Positions 34,629 through 45,592 of a stretch of DNA of 64,000 bases are shown here, piece by piece (positions within the stretch are counted from its first letter, which is position 1; each line of letters opens with the position of its first letter). The DNA comes from Pseudomonas synxantha (GTDB lineage: Bacteria > Pseudomonadota > Gammaproteobacteria > Pseudomonadales > Pseudomonadaceae), in assembly GCF_900105675.1 (NCBI RefSeq), contig NZ_LT629786.1, forward strand, positions 6,696,001 to 6,760,000, written 5' to 3'. The notes beneath the pieces were generated by a model. It did not search any database. It was not told the origin of the DNA and saw nothing but the letters and a program-made list of their open reading frames with translations. Both the position numbers and the translations under genes were made by a program.

Positions 34629-35906
34629 ATGAATAGAACTCTCTACAGCTGTCTGTTTTACCTGGCGCTGCCGTTGGTGGCCTTACGTTTGTGGTTGCGT
34701 GCGCGCAAGGCGCCGGCCTATGCCAAGCGTGTGGGCGAACGGTTTTCCTATGGCTTGCCGGCGATGCGTCCCGGCGGGATCTGGGTGCATGCCGTGTCGG
34801 TGGGCGAAAGCATTGCCGCCGCGCCGATGGTCCGTGGTTTGTTGGAGCGTTATCCACAGCTGCCGATCACCGTCACCTGCATGACGCCCACCGGTTCCGA
34901 GCGGATCCAGGCACTGTTCGCCAACGAGCCGCGCATCCAGCACTGCTACTTGCCTTACGACTTGCCTTGCGCCGCCAAGCGATTTCTTGATCGCGTGCAG
35001 CCCAGGCTGGCGGTGATCATGGAAACGGAGCTCTGGCCTAACCATATCCATGCCTGCGCCCAGCGCGGTATCCCGGTGGCACTGGCCAATGCACGGTTGT
35101 CGGCGCGTTCGGCCAAGGGGTATGCGCGTTTCGCCAAGCTGACTGCGCCGATGCTCTCGGAAATGAGCTTGTTCGCCGTGCAGACTGAAACCGAGGCCGA
35201 GCGATTTCGCAGTCTCGGCGCGCGCCCTGAAACCGTGGAGGTTACCGGTTCGATCAAGTTCGACCTGAGCATCGATCCGCAATTGCCGGAACGCGCCGCC
35301 GCGTTGCGTGAACAATGGGGCGCCGGTGAACGGCCAGTGTGGATCGCAGCCAGTACCCACGAAGGCGAAGATGAAGTAGTGCTCGCGGCGCATCGCCAAT
35401 TGCTTGCCAGCTACCCCAATGCATTGCTGATTCTGGTACCGCGTCACCAGGAGCGCTTTGGCCCGGTGTTTGAGCGTTGTGTGCAGCAGGGCTATGCCAC
35501 GGTACGTCGCTCCAGTGGCGAGCCGGTGACTGCGCAAACCTGCGTGTTGCTCGGTGACACCATGGGCGAGTTGCTGTTTCTCTACGCTCTGGCCGATAGC
35601 GCCTTTGTCGGCGGCAGCCTGGTGGCGACCGGTGGGCACAATCCGCTTGAGCCGGCGGCTTTGGGTAAGCCGGTGATCATGGGGCCACATGTATTCAACT
35701 TCCTCGACATCACCGCGATGATGCGTGACGCAGGGGCGTTGCGTGAGGTGGATGACGCAGAAGGTTTGGCCGAAGCGGTGAGGCAGCTGTTCGAGCTGCC
35801 GCAGGATGCGCGCAGGATGGCGCAGGCGGGGTTGAAAGTGATGCAGGCCAATCAGGGGGCGTTAAAACGCCTTTTGGACGGTTTGGAAAGATTAATCGCT
35901 CACTGA
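34629..35906 (+). CDS. waaA: 3-deoxy-D-manno-octulosonic acid transferase
   Basis: Adds Kdo to lipid IVA, the step before waaC. The protein is 425 residues long. An N-terminal hydrophobic anchor (LYSCLFYLALPLVALRLWL) precedes the GT30 fold with WVHAVSVGES, METELWPN and the C-terminal FVGGSLVATGGHNPLEPAA donor-binding segment. The ATG chosen gives MNRTLYSCLF; 15 further codons upstream overlap the LysR end. It is separate from the main core cluster but only about 4 kb from hldE. A REP hairpin follows. Confidence 0.95.
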   Translation: MNRTLYSCLFYLALPLVALRLWLRARKAPAYAKRVGERFSYGLPAMRPGGIWVHAVSVGESIAAAPMVRGLLERYPQLPITVTCMTPTGSERIQALFANEPRIQHCYLPYDLPCAAKRFLDRVQPRLAVIMETELWPNHIHACAQRGIPVALANARLSARSAKGYARFAKLTAPMLSEMSLFAVQTETEAERFRSLGARPETVEVTGSIKFDLSIDPQLPERAAALREQWGAGERPVWIAASTHEGEDEVVLAAHRQLLASYPNALLILVPRHQERFGPVFERCVQQGYATVRRSSGEPVTAQTCVLLGDTMGELLFLYALADSAFVGGSLVATGGHNPLEPAALGKPVIMGPHVFNFLDITAMMRDAGALREVDDAEGLAEAVRQLFELPQDARRMAQAGLKVMQANQGALKRLLDGLERLIAH

Positions 35907-35920
35907 CCCGACACCCATCA

Positions 35921-35948
35921 AATGTGGGAGCAAGCCCCCTCCCACATT
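35921..35948. terminator. REP hairpin between convergent waaA and TolC gene
   Basis: Perfect 10-bp inverted repeat AATGTGGGAG/CTCCCACATT with an 8-base loop, built from the GTGGGAGGGGGC-family REP. It occupies the 57-base gap between convergent genes and should end both transcripts. Confidence 0.65.
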
Positions 35949-35963
35949 GGTTTTGCAGTGTGA

Positions 35964-37403
35964 TCAATAGCCCGGGCGGGCCTTGAGCTGCTCTGCGGCG
36001 GCCTTGGCCAGGTCCGGCGGCAGGAAGTCTTTGTCCGGGTTGTAGTCGGCCTTGAGGTAGCGCGCCAGGTCTTGCAGGTCCCCTGGATTCAGGGTGCCCG
36101 CCGCTTGCTTCAAGCGCAGGTTGTCGAGGATGTAATCGTAGCGGCTGTTGTTGTAGTTGCGCACCGAGGAGTACAGCTGGCGCTGTGCATCCAGCACGTC
36201 AACGATATTGCGCGTGCCCACCTGATAGCCGATTTCCGTGGCTTCCACCGCGCTCTGGTTGGAGATGATCGACTGGCGGCGTGCTTGCACCTGTTCCACA
36301 TCGGTGTTCACAGCACGGTGCAGGTTACGGGTGTTTTCCACCACCTGGCGGCGCAGGCCCTCGCGTTGTTGCTCGGTCTGGTCCAGGCGTGAATAGGATT
36401 CGCGCACTTGCGAGCTGGTAAGCCCGCCGCTGTAGATCGGGATGTTCAAACGCAGCCCAATTGTGCGTTGGGAGACATCACCGCCGTACGGGATGGGCAA
36501 CTGATTCGGGTTGCTGAAACCCAGGGCGTCGTTGTCACCTTTTTCGTATTGCGCGACGGCGTCGAGGGTCGGCAAGTGCCCGGCCTTGCGCTGGCGCAGG
36601 GTTTCTTCGGCGGCGGTCACCGCGTAGTTGCTGGCCAGCAGGTTGAGGTTCTGGCGACCGGCCGTTTCGACCCAGGCTTTGGCGTCGTTCGGTGCCGGCG
36701 GCAGCACGGGCAGGGTGTGGACGATGCCCTGGATAGAATTGTATTGGCGATTGGTCAGGGTGATCAGCGCTTGGAAGGCGTCATCTACCTGGCGCTGGGC
36801 AACGATGCGGTTGGCCCGGGCCGTGTCATAGCTGGCCTGGGATTGCAGTACATCGGTCTTGTCCGACAGGCCCACGTCAAAACGTTCGTTGGACTGGTCG
36901 AGCTGGCGCTTGAAGGCATTTTCTTCGGCCTTGGTCGAGGCCAGGTTGTCCTGGGCGCGCAGCACGGCGAAGTAGCTCTCGGCGCTTTGCAGGATCAGGT
37001 TCTGCTCGGTGGCCGACAGTTGCAGCGAGGCTTGTTCGTTGACGGCTTCGGCGGCTTGCAGTTGGAACCAGCGATCGGCGCGGAACAGCGGCTGGCTCAG
37101 TGTGGCGCGCCAGGAGTGGGCGTCGCGGTTGGCCGTGGCGGCCGGCTGGTCGATCTGGGTGCGCACATTATTGCTGTCGGCACCGGCCGACAGGTTTGGC
37201 AGCAAGCCGGCACGAGCCTGGGGCACTACTTCTTTTTGCGCGCCATATTGGGCGCGGGCAGCGGCCAGGTCGGCGTTGTTGTGCGCCGCTTCCTGATAGA
37301 CGCTGACCAGGTCGGTATTGGTGGACAAGGGCGCTTCAGCTGCCCAGACCATTCCATTGGTCGCACAAGACACGGCAAGAGCCAGTGAGAGTTTGCGCAG
37401 CAT
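35964..37403 (-). CDS. TolC-family outer-membrane channel (OpmH-like)
   Basis: A 479-residue outer-membrane efflux protein with signal peptide (cleaved near MVWAAEA). It has two repeated alpha-barrel halves typical of TolC, with long coiled-coil segments. The GLSDKTDVLQSQASYDTARANRIV segment and its C-terminal counterpart VGTRNIVDVLDAQRQLYSSVRNYNNSRYD show the repeat. It corresponds to PAO1 PA4974 (OpmH). It serves as exit duct for type I secretion or efflux pumps encoded elsewhere. Confidence 0.93.
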   Translation of the reverse strand: MLRKLSLALAVSCATNGMVWAAEAPLSTNTDLVSVYQEAAHNNADLAAARAQYGAQKEVVPQARAGLLPNLSAGADSNNVRTQIDQPAATANRDAHSWRATLSQPLFRADRWFQLQAAEAVNEQASLQLSATEQNLILQSAESYFAVLRAQDNLASTKAEENAFKRQLDQSNERFDVGLSDKTDVLQSQASYDTARANRIVAQRQVDDAFQALITLTNRQYNSIQGIVHTLPVLPPAPNDAKAWVETAGRQNLNLLASNYAVTAAEETLRQRKAGHLPTLDAVAQYEKGDNDALGFSNPNQLPIPYGGDVSQRTIGLRLNIPIYSGGLTSSQVRESYSRLDQTEQQREGLRRQVVENTRNLHRAVNTDVEQVQARRQSIISNQSAVEATEIGYQVGTRNIVDVLDAQRQLYSSVRNYNNSRYDYILDNLRLKQAAGTLNPGDLQDLARYLKADYNPDKDFLPPDLAKAAAEQLKARPGY

Positions 37404-37564
37404 GAGGCGATCCCTAGTTTAAATATTACGGCGATAATTTAGCGCTCAAGGCTAAGGCTGGCCATTCCTGGCGTCAAGCCTTGAGGCAGTGCCCGAGTGT
37501 AGTGGCCGGATCACGGCACAACAATCCCACGATCACGCCATTCATCACGCTGAATGCACCGCTA

Positions 37565-37593
37565 TTGGCAATTTGCCCGCGCCATGGTCTAGA
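37565..37593 (+). promoter_or_regulatory. Candidate thiC promoter
   Basis: TTGGCA (37565-37570), 17-base spacer, TCTAGA. Transcription would begin just before the riboswitch P1 helix, which is the main support; the -10 is a weak match. The preceding 160 bases of the TolC-thiC gap show nothing I can name. Confidence 0.35.
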
Positions 37594-37603
37594 CTGGCCG
37601 AGT

Positions 37604-37694
37604 TCTTGTCGGGGTGCCTTGTTGGAAGGCTGAGATCGGTAAATACCGGATCCCGTTGAACCTGATCAGGTTAACGCCTGCGTAGGGAACAAGA
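37604..37694 (+). ncRNA. TPP riboswitch (THI element)
   Basis: Class-defining features are all present: P1 helix TCTTGT (37604-37609) with ACAAGA (37689-37694), the pyrimidine-sensing GCTGAGA in helix P2, and GAACCTGATCAGGTTAACGCC plus GCGTAGGGAA in P4/P5. It lies 160 bases before thiC, leaving room for an expression platform. TPP binding should shut down thiC expression. Confidence 0.95.
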
Positions 37695-37839
37695 TTTCTC
37701 GTCACCCGGCGAGTCCTCTTGTGCTTCGTCCGGGATGTTGTTCGACCATCGAACGGCCCTCGAGTACCGAGCACAGCACTGGTTTCAGTGCGTCCATCCG
37801 TCACAGGTTCGCTCCGACAAAAATCCACCGCCTGGATAA

Positions 37840-39744
<1,905 letters not shown>

Positions 39745-39773
39745 TCCGCAAGCGCAGTTGCTTGTACCGGCTT

Positions 39774-39862
39774 CATCGGGGGCAAGTCGAATTGTCGCAC
39801 CGCCCCTCTCACATTTGACTGTGTTCACAATTGAAGTGTGGGAGGGGCTTTGCCCCGATAGC
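39774..39862. repeat. Degenerate REP pair after thiC
   Basis: Two REP-like halves, one eroded (ATCGGGGGCAAGTCG ... CCCCTCTCACATTT) and one clearer (GTGTGGGAGGGGCTTTGCCCCGATAG at 39836-39861), in the gap between the convergent thiC and lipoprotein genes. Confidence 0.55.
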
Positions 39863-39917
39863 CATCTCCCAAATAACAAACCCCCTCAGAGATAGCCCCC
39901 TTGGGCCTTCACCCCCT

Positions 39918-40664
39918 TCAGTGGCGAGCCGGCACCAGTTCAGGCTTGATCACACCGCTGAGGCGCGCATAGGGGATAGTCATTTCGATCAGCCCCATGG
40001 CGTATGGGGCGATGGTGGCGACGTTGTACTTGAGTACCACGCCGCTGCTGGTCAGGGCCACGTTCGGGGTTTTCTGAAACGGCCAGTTCTTTACGAACTC
40101 TGGGTCGCGGTCCATCTGCGAGTTGATCAGCCAGGTGTTGTGGGCGACCTTCGCGGTGTTCCAGAACGCCTGTTCCTGGCCGGGCAGCAGCATGTCGGCC
40201 AGGTTCAGTTCCTTATGCAGCAGGCGTGAATAATTAATGAAGCCGCGCCCCGGCTCGCCGTGGGCGACGCCGGTGTCCAGGTAGCTGGACACTTCAATGA
40301 TCACCAGTCCGTCATGCTGCTCGCGTACCTTGGCCTGCAAGTACATGCTGTGGCGGTTCGGCGATTCACGCAGGAACTTGTCACGATAGGCATTCAAGGT
40401 GGCCGGCACGGCAGCACCCGGGGTGGTGCGGGTCATTTGCAGCAGGCGTTGCTCTACCAGGGTGTCGAGCTGCGGCTCGGCCGGGAAGTGCAGGGTATCG
40501 ATGTTCACCAGCGGGCAGTCAGGGCTGTCGCAGCCGGGCTTGATCTGCTCCGTTTTATCGGGTGTGGTGTCCAGCGGCTTGAGATGGCCGGGTTGGAACA
40601 GGCTTTGGCAGGCACCCAGGGTCAAGGCAATACAGGCCACGGAGGCGATTCTTAAAAGCGACAT
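39918..40664 (-). CDS. DUF3298 (RsiV-like) lipoprotein
   Basis: A 248-residue lipoprotein. The signal MSLLRIASVACIALTLGAC gives lipidated Cys19. The mature part matches the DUF3298/RsiV-type fold (C-terminal VVLKYNVATIAPYAMGLIEMTIPYARL). A bound cysteine pair (GCDSPDCP) lies near residues 44-51. The start is supported by AAGGA. PAO1 PA4972 is the equivalent. Unlike RsiV there is no cytoplasmic anti-sigma segment. Function unknown; periplasmic surface location likely. Confidence 0.82.
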   Translation of the reverse strand: MSLLRIASVACIALTLGACQSLFQPGHLKPLDTTPDKTEQIKPGCDSPDCPLVNIDTLHFPAEPQLDTLVEQRLLQMTRTTPGAAVPATLNAYRDKFLRESPNRHSMYLQAKVREQHDGLVIIEVSSYLDTGVAHGEPGRGFINYSRLLHKELNLADMLLPGQEQAFWNTAKVAHNTWLINSQMDRDPEFVKNWPFQKTPNVALTSSGVVLKYNVATIAPYAMGLIEMTIPYARLSGVIKPELVPARH

Positions 40665-40858
40665 GTGTGTCCTTCGTAAATCGGTGGAAAGCGAAAAAGA
40701 GTAGCGCTTGGACTGCCGACGAGGCCGTCAGTTCGCCACTAGACTGATAAGGGTGAGTTTGACGTCCGCCGCCTGTCCCGGCAACCGGAAAGGGGCTGCA
40801 TCAACGGGCATTGGCGCGTTAGGATGGCGCGAATTGCACGCAGACATTGAGGAAAAAT

Positions 40859-41476
40859 ATGACGGACATTGCCAAGTCCACGCCGAACAGAATCGAGATC
40901 GTTCAGCGCGACAATGCCTACCAGGGCTTCTACAAGCTCGATCGCGTGCAATTGCGCCACGAGAAGTTCGATGGCGGCATGAGCCGGGTGATCAACCGCG
41001 AAGTCTTCGTGCGTCATGATGCTGTGTGCGTGCTGCCCTACGACCCACAACGTGATGAGGTGGTGTTGATCGAACAGTTCCGCATCGGCGCCATGGGGCG
41101 CGCCGGCAACCCGTGGCTGGTGGAGATGGTCGCCGGCCTGATTGATAAGGATGAACAACCGGAGGAAGTTGCACACCGCGAGGCCGAGGAGGAAGCTGGG
41201 CTGACATTCTCCGCACTGTGGCCGATCACCAAGTATTTCCCGTCGCCCGGCGGCAGTACCGAATTTGTCCACCTGTACCTGGGCCGTTGCGACAGCTCGG
41301 GCGCTGGCGGCGTCCATGGACTGGAAGAAGAAGCAGAAGATATCCGCGTTACCGCCTGGGCATTCGAAGACGCCTTGCAAGCGGTGCGCGACGGCAAGAT
41401 TTCCAATGCAGCCAGCATCATTGCCCTGCAGTGGCTTGCGCTTAATCGCGCGGAAGTGAGGGGGTTATGGCAGTAA
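40859..41476 (+). CDS. nudF: ADP-ribose pyrophosphatase (Nudix)
   Basis: A 205-residue Nudix hydrolase that cleaves ADP-ribose to AMP and ribose 5-phosphate. The full Nudix box is present: G-LIDKD-E-QPEEVAH-REAEEEAGL. The ATG has GAGG at good spacing. First gene of the conserved nudF-DUF1249-cpdA-yqiA-parE run shared with E. coli. It overlaps the next gene by ten bases. Confidence 0.94.
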   Translation: MTDIAKSTPNRIEIVQRDNAYQGFYKLDRVQLRHEKFDGGMSRVINREVFVRHDAVCVLPYDPQRDEVVLIEQFRIGAMGRAGNPWLVEMVAGLIDKDEQPEEVAHREAEEEAGLTFSALWPITKYFPSPGGSTEFVHLYLGRCDSSGAGGVHGLEEEAEDIRVTAWAFEDALQAVRDGKISNAASIIALQWLALNRAEVRGLWQ

Positions 41477-41916
41477 AGGCACGAGAACGTTACCGAGTTG
41501 ACCTGATCGGGCTGCAAGCCGCCTGCGAGGCCAACTATGCGCGGCTGATGCGCCTGCTCCCCGACATGCGCCACACCCCCGAGGCGCGGCGTATCGCGGT
41601 GACCCATGGCGACCAGATGCTCGGCGTGCTGGCCCTGGAAGTCATCCTCACCTGCCCGTACACCACGACGCTGCGCGTGCGCCAGGAGCACAGCCTGCCT
41701 TGGCTGCCGGTACCGCAATTGGAAGTGCAGGTGTACCACGATGCGCGTATGGCCGAAGTGATCAGCGCCGAGCATGCGCGACGCTTTCGCAGCATCTATC
41801 CTTACCCGAATGTGTTCATGCACCAACCCGACGAGAAAGCACAGCTCAATGTGTTCCTCGGGGAATGGCTGAGCCACTGCCTGGCCTTGGGTCATGAGTT
41901 TGAAGTCGTGCGGTAG
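41467..41916 (+). CDS. DUF1249 protein (YqiB-like)
   Basis: A 149-residue cytoplasmic protein of the DUF1249/YqiB family, fixed between nudF and cpdA across gamma-proteobacteria. It contains LRVRQEHSLPWLPVPQLEVQVYHDARMAEV in the conserved central part. It starts inside the end of nudF, so it is translationally coupled. Function unknown. Confidence 0.88.
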   Translation: MAVKARERYRVDLIGLQAACEANYARLMRLLPDMRHTPEARRIAVTHGDQMLGVLALEVILTCPYTTTLRVRQEHSLPWLPVPQLEVQVYHDARMAEVISAEHARRFRSIYPYPNVFMHQPDEKAQLNVFLGEWLSHCLALGHEFEVVR

Positions 41917-42014
41917 ATGTGAACTGCGTCTGCTTGCCCAGCTTTCCTCTTTGTGTCCTGCCCTAGCATAATCGCGCCACCTATCCATTCCAGTGATTGC
42001 CTTGGGAGAGCGCC

Positions 42015-42830
42015 TTGCCGAGCGTATCCAACGTGAACCCCGACGCCAGCGCGTTGTTGGTGCAGCTGTCCGACAGCCATTTGTTCGCCGAGGCGGACAC
42101 CACCCTATTGGGCATGAATACCCGTGCCAGCTTGCAGCGGGTGATCGAACTGGTGCGCGAGCAACAGCCGCGGATCGATCTGGTGCTGGCCACCGGTGAC
42201 CTGTCCCAGGACGGCACGCTCAAGTCCTACCAGCAATTTCGTGACATGACCCGGCCGATCGACGCCCCGGCGCGCTGGATCCCGGGCAATCACGACGAGC
42301 CGCAGGTCATGGCCCAGGCGGCCGTGCACAGTGATTTGCTCGAGCCGGTGGTGGATATCGGTAACTGGCGCATTACCCTGTTGGACTCGGCCGTACCCGG
42401 CTCGGTGCCGGGCTACTTGCAGGACCAGCAACTGCAGCTGCTCGCCCAGGCACTGAGCGAAGCGCCGAACCGTCATCATCTGGTGTGCCTGCACCATCAT
42501 CCAGTGTCCATCGGTTGTGCGTGGATGGAGCCTATCGGCCTGCGTAATCCCGAGGCGCTGTTTGCCGTGCTTGACCGCTTCCCGCAAGCGCGGGCGCTGC
42601 TCTGGGGGCACGTGCACCAGGAGATCGACCGCGAGCGCAACGGGCTGCGGTTACTGGCGTCGCCGTCCACCTGTATCCAGTTCGCGCCGGGCAGCGAGGA
42701 CTTCCAGGTCAGCGAGCAAGCGCCGGGGTATCGCTGGCTTCGCTTGCATGCCGACGGACGGTTGGAGACTGGGGTGGAACGGCTTCGGGACTTCGCGTTT
42801 ACCGTCGACTACGGCAGCAACGGCTATTAA
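42015..42830 (+). CDS. cpdA: 3',5'-cyclic-AMP phosphodiesterase
   Basis: A 271-residue class III cAMP phosphodiesterase. The dinuclear metal site is complete: D-x-H in QLSDSHLF, GDLSQDG, GNHDEP, HHHP and the final GHVHQE. The start is taken as TTG at 42015, preceded by GGGAG six bases upstream. Another TTG at 41997 lacks a site. It lowers cAMP and so tunes Vfr/Crp-type regulation. Confidence 0.92.
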   Translation: MPSVSNVNPDASALLVQLSDSHLFAEADTTLLGMNTRASLQRVIELVREQQPRIDLVLATGDLSQDGTLKSYQQFRDMTRPIDAPARWIPGNHDEPQVMAQAAVHSDLLEPVVDIGNWRITLLDSAVPGSVPGYLQDQQLQLLAQALSEAPNRHHLVCLHHHPVSIGCAWMEPIGLRNPEALFAVLDRFPQARALLWGHVHQEIDRERNGLRLLASPSTCIQFAPGSEDFQVSEQAPGYRWLRLHADGRLETGVERLRDFAFTVDYGSNGY

Positions 42831-42850
42831 GACCTGCAAACACTGATCAA

Positions 42851-42941
42851 ATGTGGGAGGGGGCTTGCTCCCGATGGCGGTGGGTCAGTCACAGCTATTG
42901 GGGCTGACACACCGCCATCGGGAGCAAGCCCCCTCCCACAT
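42851..42941. repeat. REPIN, GTGGGAGGGGGC family
   Basis: Two inverted 33-base halves (ATGTGGGAGGGGGCTTGCTC..., and its complement ending CCCACAT) around a short spacer whose own ends (GGTCAGTC/GGCTGACA) also pair loosely. It lies between cpdA and yqiA. Confidence 0.85.
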
Positions 42942-43032
42942 GGGTTCTGCGGTGTCTGGAAGATCGGGTGCTCACACCTCACTCCGATCCCTGTAAACTG
43001 CGCCTCTTTGGCCCACGCACGGAGAGCCCGGC

Positions 43033-43641
43033 ATGTCCGCTTCGATCCTGTATATCCACGGTTTCAACAGTGCTCCGGCGTCCAACAAGGCCAGTCAGTT
43101 GATCACCGTGATGGGTGCCCTCGGCCTGGCCGACCAACTGCGTGTGCCGGCCCTGCATCACCACCCGCGTCAGGCTATTCCGCAATTGGAGCAGGCCATT
43201 GACCAACTGGGGCGGCCGCTGCTGGTCGGCAGCTCACTCGGCGGCTACTATGCAACCCATCTTGCCGAACGCCATGGTCTAAAGGCGCTGCTGGTCAACC
43301 CGGCGGTCAGCCCCCATCGGATGTTCGACGGTTACCTGGGCACCCAGAAGAACCTCTACACCGATGAGACCTGGGAATTGACCCACGATCACGTCGCGGC
43401 GCTGGCCGAACTTGAAGTACCGGCACCCCAGGATGCCGCGCGTTATCAGGTGTGGTTGCAGACCGGGGATGAAACCCTGGACTATCGCCTCGCCCAGCAG
43501 TATTACCGGGCCTGTGCATTGCGCATCCAGGCCGGTGGCGACCATGGTTACCAGGGGTTCGCCGAGCAATTGCCGGCACTGTTGAGCTTTGCCGGCATTG
43601 GCGCAGATCAGTATCAATCCTTCGATTTTTCGTCACTGTAG
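43033..43641 (+). CDS. yqiA: YqiA/YcfP-family esterase
   Basis: A 202-residue alpha/beta hydrolase. The nucleophile elbow is GSSLGG (Ser near residue 72), the oxyanion region ILYIHGFNSAP lies at the N-terminus, and the terminal His is in GGDHGYQGF. It matches the short-chain esterase family encoded next to parE in many gamma-proteobacteria. The start is supported by GGAG. Confidence 0.9.
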   Translation: MSASILYIHGFNSAPASNKASQLITVMGALGLADQLRVPALHHHPRQAIPQLEQAIDQLGRPLLVGSSLGGYYATHLAERHGLKALLVNPAVSPHRMFDGYLGTQKNLYTDETWELTHDHVAALAELEVPAPQDAARYQVWLQTGDETLDYRLAQQYYRACALRIQAGGDHGYQGFAEQLPALLSFAGIGADQYQSFDFSSL

Positions 43642-43687
43642 AAAATCGCAGGTCACTTTTTAATCGAACGACTCACGACGAGACCCC

Positions 43688-45592
43688 ATGGCCACTCCCA
43701 GCGCTAGCTCTTATAACGCCGACGCCATCGAAGTCCTCTCGGGCCTCGACCCGGTGCGCAAACGTCCCGGTATGTACACCGACACCAGTCGGCCGAACCA
43801 CCTTGCCCAGGAAGTCATCGACAACAGCGTCGACGAAGCCTTGGCCGGGCACGCGAAGTCGGTGCAAGTCATCCTTCATGCCGACCACTCCCTTGAAGTG
43901 TCCGACGATGGTCGCGGCATGCCGGTGGACATTCACCCGGAAGAGGGCGTGTCGGGCGTCGAGCTGATCCTGACCAAGCTGCACGCCGGCGGCAAGTTCT
44001 CCAACAAGAACTACCAGTTCTCCGGTGGTTTGCACGGTGTGGGTATTTCCGTGGTCAACGCGCTGTCGACCCAGGTGCGGGTCAAGGTCAAGCGCGACGG
44101 CAACGAGTACCAGATGACCTTCGCCGATGGCTATAAAGCCACCGAGCTGGAAGTGGTCGGCACTGTTGGCAAGCGCAATACCGGTACCAGCGTGTACTTC
44201 GCCCCGGACCCGAAATACTTCGATTCGCCGAAATTTTCCATCAGCCGCCTCAAGCATGTGCTCAAGGCCAAGGCTGTGTTGTGCCCGGGTCTATTGGTCA
44301 GCTTTGAAGACAAGGGCACCGGCGAGAAGGTCGAGTGGCACTACGAAGACGGCCTGCGCTCGTATCTCGAAGACTCTGTCAGCGACTTCGAACGCCTGCC
44401 CAACGAGCCGTTCTGCGGCAGCCTGGCGGGTAATAAGGAAGCCGTCGACTGGGCGCTGCTGTGGTTGCCCGAAGGTGGCGACAGCGTACAGGAAAGCTAC
44501 GTCAACCTGATCCCCACCGCCCAGGGCGGCACCCATGTCAACGGTTTGCGCCAGGGCTTGCTGGACGCCATGCGCGAATTCTGCGAATACCGCAGCCTGT
44601 TGCCGCGTGGTGTAAAGCTGGCGCCGGAAGACGTATGGGAACGCATCGCGTTCGTGCTGTCGATGAAGATGCAGGAGCCGCAATTTTCCGGCCAGACCAA
44701 GGAGCGGCTGTCGTCCCGTGAAGCGGCAGCGTTTGTCTCCGGTGTGGTCAAGGACGCTTTCAGCCTGTGGCTCAACGAGCACCCGGAACTGGGCCTGGCC
44801 CTGGCTGAGCTGGCGATCAACAACGCCGGCCGGCGCTTGAAGGCCAGCAAAAAGGTCGAGCGCAAGCGCATCACCCAGGGCCCGGCATTGCCGGGCAAGC
44901 TGGCCGATTGCGCCGGGCAGGACCCGATGCGCTCCGAGCTGTTCCTGGTCGAAGGTGACTCCGCCGGTGGCTCCGCCAAGCAAGCGCGGGACAAGGAGTT
45001 TCAGGCGATCCTGCCGCTGCGCGGCAAGATCCTCAACACCTGGGAAGTCGACGGCAGCGAAGTGCTGGCCAGTCAGGAAGTGCATAACATCGCCGTGGCC
45101 ATCGGGGTCGACCCGGGTGCGGCGGACATGAGCCAGCTGCGCTACGGCAAGATCTGTATCCTCGCCGACGCCGACTCCGACGGCCTGCACATCGCCACCT
45201 TGCTGTGCGCGTTGTTCGTGCAGCATTTCCGCCCGTTGGTGGATGCCGGTCACGTCTACGTCGCCATGCCGCCGCTGTATCGCATCGACCTGGGCAAGGA
45301 GATTTTCTACGCTCTGGACGAAGCCGAGCGCGATGGCATCCTCGATCGCCTGGTGGCCGAGAAGAAACGCGGTAAGCCTCAGGTCACGCGATTCAAGGGC
45401 CTGGGTGAGATGAACCCGCCCCAACTGCGCGAAACCACCATGGACCCGAACACCCGGCGCCTGGTGCAGTTGACCCTGGAAGACTTCGCCGGCACGTCGG
45501 AAATGATGGACATGCTGCTGGCGAAGAAGCGTGCGCCGGATCGCAAGGCCTGGCTGGAATCCAAAGGCAACCTGGCCGAGGTTCTGGGCTGA
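43688..45592 (+). CDS. parE: DNA topoisomerase IV subunit B
   Basis: ATPase subunit of the decatenating topoisomerase. The protein is 634 residues long. The N-terminal GHKL ATPase shows DNSVDEA and GRGMPVD. A transducer domain follows, then the Toprim domain with EGDSAGGSA and DADSDG, and the C-terminal GLGEMNPPQLRETTM. It partners with parC, two genes downstream. TGATG overlap couples it to the next gene. Confidence 0.97.
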   Translation: MATPSASSYNADAIEVLSGLDPVRKRPGMYTDTSRPNHLAQEVIDNSVDEALAGHAKSVQVILHADHSLEVSDDGRGMPVDIHPEEGVSGVELILTKLHAGGKFSNKNYQFSGGLHGVGISVVNALSTQVRVKVKRDGNEYQMTFADGYKATELEVVGTVGKRNTGTSVYFAPDPKYFDSPKFSISRLKHVLKAKAVLCPGLLVSFEDKGTGEKVEWHYEDGLRSYLEDSVSDFERLPNEPFCGSLAGNKEAVDWALLWLPEGGDSVQESYVNLIPTAQGGTHVNGLRQGLLDAMREFCEYRSLLPRGVKLAPEDVWERIAFVLSMKMQEPQFSGQTKERLSSREAAAFVSGVVKDAFSLWLNEHPELGLALAELAINNAGRRLKASKKVERKRITQGPALPGKLADCAGQDPMRSELFLVEGDSAGGSAKQARDKEFQAILPLRGKILNTWEVDGSEVLASQEVHNIAVAIGVDPGAADMSQLRYGKICILADADSDGLHIATLLCALFVQHFRPLVDAGHVYVAMPPLYRIDLGKEIFYALDEAERDGILDRLVAEKKRGKPQVTRFKGLGEMNPPQLRETTMDPNTRRLVQLTLEDFAGTSEMMDMLLAKKRAPDRKAWLESKGNLAEVLG